51,394 nucleotides of DNA from a virus. How positions within the stretch are numbered: the first letter of the stretch is position 1; each line of letters begins with the position of its first letter. The DNA lies in the IMG/VR virus record IMGVR_UViG_3300005529_000047, positions 1 to 51,394 of that record. One strand, 5' to 3'. Positions 47,470 through 51,394 of the stretch are shown piece by piece. The notes beneath the pieces were generated by a model. The model did not search any database. It had not been told where the DNA came from and saw nothing but the letters and a program-made list of their open reading frames with translations. Position numbers and translations under genes: made by a program.

Positions 47470-48666
47470 TCACGACCCGTCCGACTCCCACAGCGCCCGA
47501 TCCATGCGCCGCGCCGTTTCCCGCCGCGCATTCTCGAACTGGTGGCCGTAGGTCTGCGAGACGAGCGCGATCTGGCTGTGACCGAGCTGGTTCTTCACGT
47601 CCTGCAGCGAGGCGCCCTCTGCGATCAGGATCGAAGCACAGCTATGGCGCAGGTCGTGGAACCGAACCTTGGGCAAGCCGTTCATCTCGAGAATCTGTTG
47701 GAGACGGTGGGTCACCCAGGAGCCGTTGATCGGCCTCCCTGATCCGTAGCGACTGTGGGTCGTGAAGACGAGCCCAAACCGATCACTCCAGGCTCCGCCC
47801 GCTTGCTCGCGCTCCTCCGTCTGAACAGCCTGGCGCCGACGAAGCGCGTCGATCACGCCTTGAGGGATCGCCAAGACACGTTGGGAATCGTCGGTCTTCG
47901 GGTCCTTGAGCACATAGGCTCCGTCGACCCGGTCCAGGCCGTGGTTGACGACGAGGACGCCGCGTTCCAGGTCGACGTCGCCATCTCGCGCCTCGGGATC
48001 GTACCAGCGCAGGGCCAGCACCTCGCCGATGCGCAACCCGCAGGCAATGGCGACGGTGAAGATCGCTTCGTGCTGGTCGCCGCGGACTACCCGAAGAAAC
48101 CCACGCGCCTGTTCGGGCGAAAGCGCCGTCGCCCGGTAGCGACGGGTGCGCGGTGGGCGGACCAGGGCTGCCGGATTGTGCGTGATCTTCTCCTCGCGGA
48201 TTGCGTCGTTCAGGGCAGCCCGGAGGATCGCTCGGATCTGGACGATGGTTCGAGGAGCCAACGGCTTCTTATACCGGCCGGTCGTCGTCATGAGGTCATT
48301 GACGAACCGCTGCACATCCGAGATGGAGAGTTGGGTGAGCGCCTTTTTCCCGAGGGATGGGATGATGTAGCGGCGGACGTAGGACTCGTGGGTCCGATAG
48401 GTCTTCGGCTCCCGGTGCGGCTTGATCCGGTCGCGCAGCCATGCGGTCAGGAACGACTCGACGGTATCGGGCCCGCGCTTCCGCGGCTTGATGTCCCGCT
48501 CCAGATCCGCGATCAGATGAGCGAGTCGCTTCTCGCACTCGGCTTCGGTCGCCGCGTAGACCCGGTAATACTCGCCGTTCCGGATGACGGCACCGCGGTA
48601 CCGATTCTCCTTCGCCTGGAACACGATCGAGCCGGAGCCCTTGGGGCGACGAACTCTCTCGTTCAC
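47470..48666 (-). CDS. int: Tyrosine integrase, 398 aa
   Basis: GTG at 48666 gives the expected N-terminus. Residues 5-60 are the arm-binding domain, 65-155 the core-binding SAM-like domain, and 180-390 the catalytic domain with Arg212 (CGLRIGEV), Lys near 257, His337-x-x-Arg340 (HDLRHS), His363 (LGHS) and nucleophile Tyr373 (SQTYGH). A TATAAC at 48677-48672 read on - would start RNA at or next to the GTG, so the mRNA may be leaderless. It inserts the phage at the tRNA-Lys site next to it. Confidence 0.95.
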   Translation of the reverse strand: MNERVRRPKGSGSIVFQAKENRYRGAVIRNGEYYRVYAATEAECEKRLAHLIADLERDIKPRKRGPDTVESFLTAWLRDRIKPHREPKTYRTHESYVRRYIIPSLGKKALTQLSISDVQRFVNDLMTTTGRYKKPLAPRTIVQIRAILRAALNDAIREEKITHNPAALVRPPRTRRYRATALSPEQARGFLRVVRGDQHEAIFTVAIACGLRIGEVLALRWYDPEARDGDVDLERGVLVVNHGLDRVDGAYVLKDPKTDDSQRVLAIPQGVIDALRRRQAVQTEEREQAGGAWSDRFGLVFTTHSRYGSGRPINGSWVTHRLQQILEMNGLPKVRFHDLRHSCASILIAEGASLQDVKNQLGHSQIALVSQTYGHQFENARRETARRMDRALWESDGS

Positions 48667-48722
48667 GGGGTGTTATACGAGACCACAATCACCTCATCTC
48701 CAGACCCACGTCCCCATGGAAC

Positions 48723-48752
48723 GCCGAGCCGCGCCCTTCTCGCGGCGCTCGG
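48723..48752. terminator. Hairpin between membrane-protein gene and integrase
   Basis: CCGAGCCGCG and CGCGGCGCTCGG form an almost perfect stem (one bulge) in the 107 bases between the two - genes. No T-tract follows on -, so termination strength is doubtful. It would separate the integrase transcript from upstream transcription. Confidence 0.4.
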
Positions 48753-48773
48753 TCTCTGAGGACAGAGAGCCCA

Positions 48774-49190
48774 TTACGGCTGATAGCCCTTGATCGCCTC
48801 GCGCGTCGTCCACAGCTCCACGGCGTCGCCAGTACTCGCATACGCCCGCACGCGGAGCCAGCCGAAGCCGCTATCGAGTACGGAAACCTCTGTCCCCGTC
48901 TTCGGGATGATGCAGCCGCGCCCCATCAGGTAGTCGAATCCCTTCTGATCGTGCTGGGACACAGCGCTGATCGCCTGGTCGAAGAGATCCTTCGAGATGC
49001 ACGCCACGCGGTTCGACAGGAATTCGGGCTGAGAGACGGCGGTCGAAGCGGTAGCCGACGAAGGAACGGTCGCTTCTTTCGGCCGGAAGTCCAGAGCAAA
49101 TACCAAGATCAACGCAACGGCGACGACACCTGCAAGCGCGAGCATGAAGATTCGCGGCTGGCCATCGACTCGCGGCTGCTCGTCGAACAT
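48774..49190 (-). CDS. Membrane-anchored protein with SH3-like end, 138 aa
   Basis: ATG 49190 has GGGAGG just upstream. One membrane helix at residues 13-33 (IFMLALAGVVAVALILVFAL), a Ser/Thr/Ala linker, a helical part with a Cys, and a strand-rich end (GTEVSVLDSGFGWLRVRAY) like an SH3 fold. It resembles in design the moron at 26575. A lysogen-expressed surface or exclusion protein is possible. Confidence 0.6.
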   Translation of the reverse strand: MFDEQPRVDGQPRIFMLALAGVVAVALILVFALDFRPKEATVPSSATASTAVSQPEFLSNRVACISKDLFDQAISAVSQHDQKGFDYLMGRGCIIPKTGTEVSVLDSGFGWLRVRAYASTGDAVELWTTREAIKGYQP

Positions 49191-49199
49191 TTTGCCTCC

Positions 49200-49523
49200 C
49201 TAGAACCCAGCGGCTCTCAGGTATTCCTCGGCGATCGCCTTCGTCTGGGGCCTCGTGAGCCCCCGCTCCCGCCCCCACCCATAGAGGGGCTCGTCGTCGC
49301 CGGTCGTCATGGCTTCGTAGGCGACGTCGTGCAGCTCGTGGTCGCGGAGATACCGCTGGCGATCCGAGAGGTCGACGAGGGCCTCCAGCTTGCTGATCCG
49401 TTCATCGACCGCGGCAAAGCGCTGATCGTTCTCCGCTCGCACCCGAACCTCCAAGCGCTCCGTGCTGCTCGCCACGGCTTTCCCGATCTGGCGATAGAGC
49501 ACCAGGGGCGGCTCATCCTTCAT
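49200..49523 (-). CDS. Hypothetical helical protein, 107 aa
   Basis: ATG 49523 is preferred because AAGGAG lies at 49535-49530 read on -; a longer frame overlaps the regulator deeply. Helical and charged (NDQRFAAVDERISKLEALVD) with an end resembling a small DNA-binding helix pair (RPQTKAIAEEYLRAAGF). It overlaps the regulator by 11 bases, so the two are coupled. Confidence 0.55.
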   Translation of the reverse strand: MKDEPPLVLYRQIGKAVASSTERLEVRVRAENDQRFAAVDERISKLEALVDLSDRQRYLRDHELHDVAYEAMTTGDDEPLYGWGRERGLTRPQTKAIAEEYLRAAGF

Positions 49524-49986
49524 CGTCGTCTCCTTCTCGGTATTCGCGGCGGAGCGCCGCCAAGCCACGTAGAAACCGCCGCTCGCGTTCCGGAAGTTGG
49601 TCCCAACCAGCGACGAGCTCCCGTGCTACGAGGTCGGCTTCAGAAGGAACCAAGGCCGTCACCTCCTGGCCGCCGGTCGGGCGCGCGGGCGGCTCCGGGG
49701 CCTCGCGGTCCTCGCGCGAGGGGATCGGCCGCGGCTCGACCTCACCGAGAGGCTTTGAGTAATAGGCCGGGGACAGGGCGCGCTCAAACTCTTCCTGATC
49801 AACGAAGGCGCAAGCCTTGACACCCAATGCAGCGGCCAGCATGGGAACCTCATCCGCGAGGATTTGGCTGTGCCCACGAAGCCGGTTGCTTACCCACATC
49901 GGGTCCTCCCCTAACTTCCGGGCCAGAGCAGCCTGACTCATCCCCGAACTGCGTATGAAGGCGCGCAGTCTGTCGCGCGTCTCCAT
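49513..49986 (-). CDS. XRE-family regulator, 157 aa
   Basis: ATG 49986 with GAAGGG upstream. Residues 3-60 are an XRE helix-turn-helix (RAFIRSSGMSQAALARKLGE; WVSNRLRGHSQILADEVPML), followed by a Pro/Glu-rich linker and a helical end (WDQLPERERRFLRGLAALRR). It faces the small + operon at 50106 and may control it and the integrase operon. It is larger than the immunity repressor and could be a second lysogeny regulator. Confidence 0.75.
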   Translation of the reverse strand: METRDRLRAFIRSSGMSQAALARKLGEDPMWVSNRLRGHSQILADEVPMLAAALGVKACAFVDQEEFERALSPAYYSKPLGEVEPRPIPSREDREAPEPPARPTGGQEVTALVPSEADLVARELVAGWDQLPERERRFLRGLAALRREYREGDDDEG

Positions 49987-50048
49987 CGCCCTTCACCCTC
50001 ATGCCATCGCCGGCGCCTCCACGAATTTACTACCGCATAAACAAGGTA

Positions 50049-50078
50049 TTGACGGTTGCTTGCCCGATTGTATATGAT
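50049..50078 (+). promoter_or_regulatory. Promoter of the right-end + operon
   Basis: TTGACG (50049-50054) and TATGAT (50073-50078), 18-base spacer; TATATG at 50071 with 16 bases is an alternative. The segment is A+T-rich compared with its surroundings and lies between the divergent XRE gene and the + genes, so it is likely controlled by that regulator. Confidence 0.6.
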
Positions 50079-50105
50079 GCTGCCATCTTGGCTATGGAGG
50101 CGCGG

Positions 50106-50339
50106 ATGCCGCCATCGGAGACCGGCGAGTTCCAGACCGTCTCGGCTGTGCTCGACAAGCGGCTCGTGCGGAAGCTGAACGTCATTCGGCGCCACCAGGC
50201 GGCGCAGGTTCCGCATCGCCACATCTCGATGTCAGACGTGATCAGGGAAACCCTCGCCGCCGGATTGGCGACGGTCGCCGAGCGGGAGGGCGTGGACCTC
50301 GCAGAGCTAGAGGCCGCCGAGGCCGAGGGGGTGGCATAG
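50106..50339 (+). CDS. Ribbon-helix-helix-like DNA-binding protein, 77 aa
   Basis: ATG 50106 has GGAGG five bases before it; ATG 50094 is an alternative. A strand followed by two helices (QTVSAVLDKRLVRKLNVIRR; ISMSDVIRETLAAGLATVAE) matches an RHH fold with the Ser-Asp-Val-Ile-Arg pattern seen in such proteins. The end is acidic. Probably a small transcriptional regulator. Confidence 0.6.
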   Translation: MPPSETGEFQTVSAVLDKRLVRKLNVIRRHQAAQVPHRHISMSDVIRETLAAGLATVAEREGVDLAELEAAEAEGVA

Positions 50340-50570
50340 ATGGCGCGGGCGCAGGGCACCACGCTGTTCGTGGTCCGGGGCCGGGAGTACGGGCCAGAGG
50401 TGGCCTACGAGACCGGGATCCCCGGGCAGTACCGCCTCCCGAAACGCCCCAGAGGTGACGACCTCTGCACCCTCGGCGTCGATTGCTTCGAGAGTCAGAG
50501 CGACGCGCGCCGTCTTGCCTTCAGGCACTACCGCGCCGAGACGAGCGCCGCAGCGGTGGAGGCGAGCTAA
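50340..50570 (+). CDS. Hypothetical protein, 76 aa
   Basis: ATG 50340 directly follows the previous TAG. Strands at the N-terminus (TTLFVVRGREYGPEVAYETG), two Cys in the middle (DLCTLGVDCF), helical end. No family recognised. Confidence 0.5.
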   Translation: MARAQGTTLFVVRGREYGPEVAYETGIPGQYRLPKRPRGDDLCTLGVDCFESQSDARRLAFRHYRAETSAAAVEAS

Positions 50571-50776
50571 TGGCCGCCCCCTCGCGCGACGGCTGGCGAG
50601 GCCCCTCCTACGAGTACCGGGCGACGCTGGTCTCGGAGACCCATATCCCGGCCATCTCGGCGAGCGAGATGCTCACCAAGATGGGACAGCAGGGCTTCCG
50701 CTACGTCGGGTCGGTCTCGCTCGGGGATGGGACCGCGCTCCTAATACCGACCCCGACCGCAGTTATCGTAAAGTAA
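50570..50776 (+). CDS. Hypothetical protein, 68 aa
   Basis: ATG 50570 overlaps the previous stop (TAATG). Mixed alpha/beta, with AISASEMLTKMGQQGFRYVG recalling small DUF4177-like proteins, but this is only a similarity of pattern. Its TAA is at the edge of the insertion sequence, so its C-terminus may have been altered by the insertion. Confidence 0.45.
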   Translation: MAAPSRDGWRGPSYEYRATLVSETHIPAISASEMLTKMGQQGFRYVGSVSLGDGTALLIPTPTAVIVK

Positions 50777-50822
50777 AACGGACTACGGACGGAGGCGAGG
50801 AACCATTCTCGGGCGACCTTTT

Positions 50823-51323
50823 GTGATCGAGTGGCGGGCAGAAGATACGGCGGTAGCCCTCAAGGCGGCCTACCAGCGGGCCCAGGATCGGTGGGTGCGG
50901 ATGCGGCTCCAGGCCCTCTGGCTCCTCCGCTGCGGCTGGCGCATGGACCAGGTGGCGGAGGCCGTGGGCACCGACTACCGCTCGGTCCAACGCTGGGTCG
51001 CCTGGTACCGCCGGGGCGGCCTCGCCGAAGTGCAGCGCCATCGCATGGGCGGCAGGGGGCTGCCGGCCTTCCTCACCGCCGAGCAGCAGGAGGCGGTCGC
51101 GACCGAGGTCGCCAGCGGGCGCTTCCGCACCGCCGGGGAGATTCGCGACTGGATCGCCACCGAGTACGGCGTGGAGTACACCATGGGCGGCGTCTATGGG
51201 CTCTTGGATCGCCTGCGCTGTGGACCGAAAGTCCCCCGCCCCATCCATGTCCAGGCCGACGAAAAGCGACAGACGGCCTGGAAAAAGGGGGATTCCAAAC
51301 CGCGCTCGAAGCGGCTGGCGTAA
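50823..51323 (+). CDS. IS630-type transposase, N-terminal frame (ORFA), 166 aa
   Basis: GTG 50823. Two helix-turn-helix units are visible: WVRMRLQALWLLRCGWRMDQ with VAEAVGTDYRSVQRWVAWYR, then a winged part (TAGEIRDWIATEYGVEYTMG, VYGLLDRLR). This is the DNA-binding half of IS630/Tc1-like transposases. The frame ends at TAA 51321-51323, past an A5G5 run at 51282-51291 where a -1 shift leads into the catalytic half. Confidence 0.8.
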   Translation: MIEWRAEDTAVALKAAYQRAQDRWVRMRLQALWLLRCGWRMDQVAEAVGTDYRSVQRWVAWYRRGGLAEVQRHRMGGRGLPAFLTAEQQEAVATEVASGRFRTAGEIRDWIATEYGVEYTMGGVYGLLDRLRCGPKVPRPIHVQADEKRQTAWKKGDSKPRSKRLA

Positions 51324-51394
51324 CGGCCAAGGCCGTCGTCGGCTTTGGCGATGAGCTGCGCGTGGGCCTGCGCGGCATGGTGCGCCGGGTGTGG
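51290..51394 (+). CDS. IS630-type transposase, catalytic frame (ORFB), start only
   Basis: In the -1 frame after the A5G5 run, the sequence reads GFQTALEAAGVTAKAVVGFG followed by DELRVGLRGMVRRVW to the window end. The DE-x-R-x-GL and RRVW pattern is the beginning of the DDE catalytic core of IS630 transposases, including the first catalytic Asp. No separate start is likely; expression as an ORFA-ORFB fusion is inferred. Confidence 0.7.

Larger units (their letters stand above)
50777..51394 (+). mobile_element. IS630-type insertion sequence, left part (cut by window end)
   Basis: An IS630-like transposase begins at 50823. IS630 elements insert at TA, and TAAAGTAAAA near 50770-50779 offers candidate target positions, but the right end is outside the window so the terminal repeats cannot be matched. 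The left limit given is approximate. Confidence 0.55.

Overview
The window is almost entirely the genome of a temperate, long-tailed (siphovirus-type, HK97-fold) phage of a GC-rich bacterium. Nearly all genes are packed head to tail on the + strand with ATGA, TGATG or GTGA stop/start overlaps. The host is uncertain. A secreted protein in the lysis block carries a long Thr-Pro-rich linker of the kind common in Chloroflexota, and the truncated regulator at the left edge is of the MmyB/XRE type. I lean weakly to a Chloroflexota host such as a Thermomicrobia-like lineage; an actinobacterial or Deinococcus-group host is not excluded.

Layout. 1-5345: early block on +, with a truncated XRE regulator, small unknown proteins, a PD-(D/E)XK nuclease, a large Cys-rich ParB-like protein without ParA, an UGA-interrupted gene and a secreted double-psi beta-barrel protein. 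5559-7752: a serine recombinase with a candidate recombination site, and small zinc-ribbon proteins. 7745-27003: packaging and head genes, including terminases, a portal fused to a 2H phosphoesterase domain, a MuF-like protein, a 1081-residue adhesin with a C-terminal SGNH esterase, protease, capsid, connectors and major tail protein. 27026-39303: tail chaperones G/GT with a -1 frameshift, tape measure, hub and fibre-like proteins. 39419-44390: HNH protein, holin-like proteins, bifunctional endolysin, secreted accessory protein, spanin-like protein. 44387-45975: immunity region, with a small repressor on - facing a + operon across a symmetric bidirectional promoter. 46241-49986: - strand block with an HNH protein carrying an integrase-like N-terminus, the attachment site (3' half of a tRNA-Lys), the tyrosine integrase, a membrane protein and an XRE regulator. 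50049-50776: a small + operon. 50777-end: the start of an IS630-type insertion sequence, cut by the window end.

The attachment site has phage genes on both sides, so it looks like attP of an unintegrated or circularly permuted phage genome rather than a prophage edge.

The most unusual feature is a family of ten intergenic leader cassettes placed directly before terminase, portal block, minor structural block, protease, capsid, decoration, major tail, chaperone and HNH/lysis genes, plus one early block. Most have an extended -10 motif (TGNTANNNT); nine of ten have a conserved decamer (GCCGTAYCCG, tolerating one or two changes), the other only its GCCGTA core. All then have a strong GC hairpin followed by a T-tract, and only after that the ribosome binding site and start codon. 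This looks like a genome-wide attenuation/antitermination or mRNA-processing system that sets the level of each structural module. Notable second-tier observations are the portal-2H fusion, the integrase-N-terminus/HNH fusion, an in-frame UGA within a well-formed gene, and two genes whose -10 boxes predict leaderless mRNAs.
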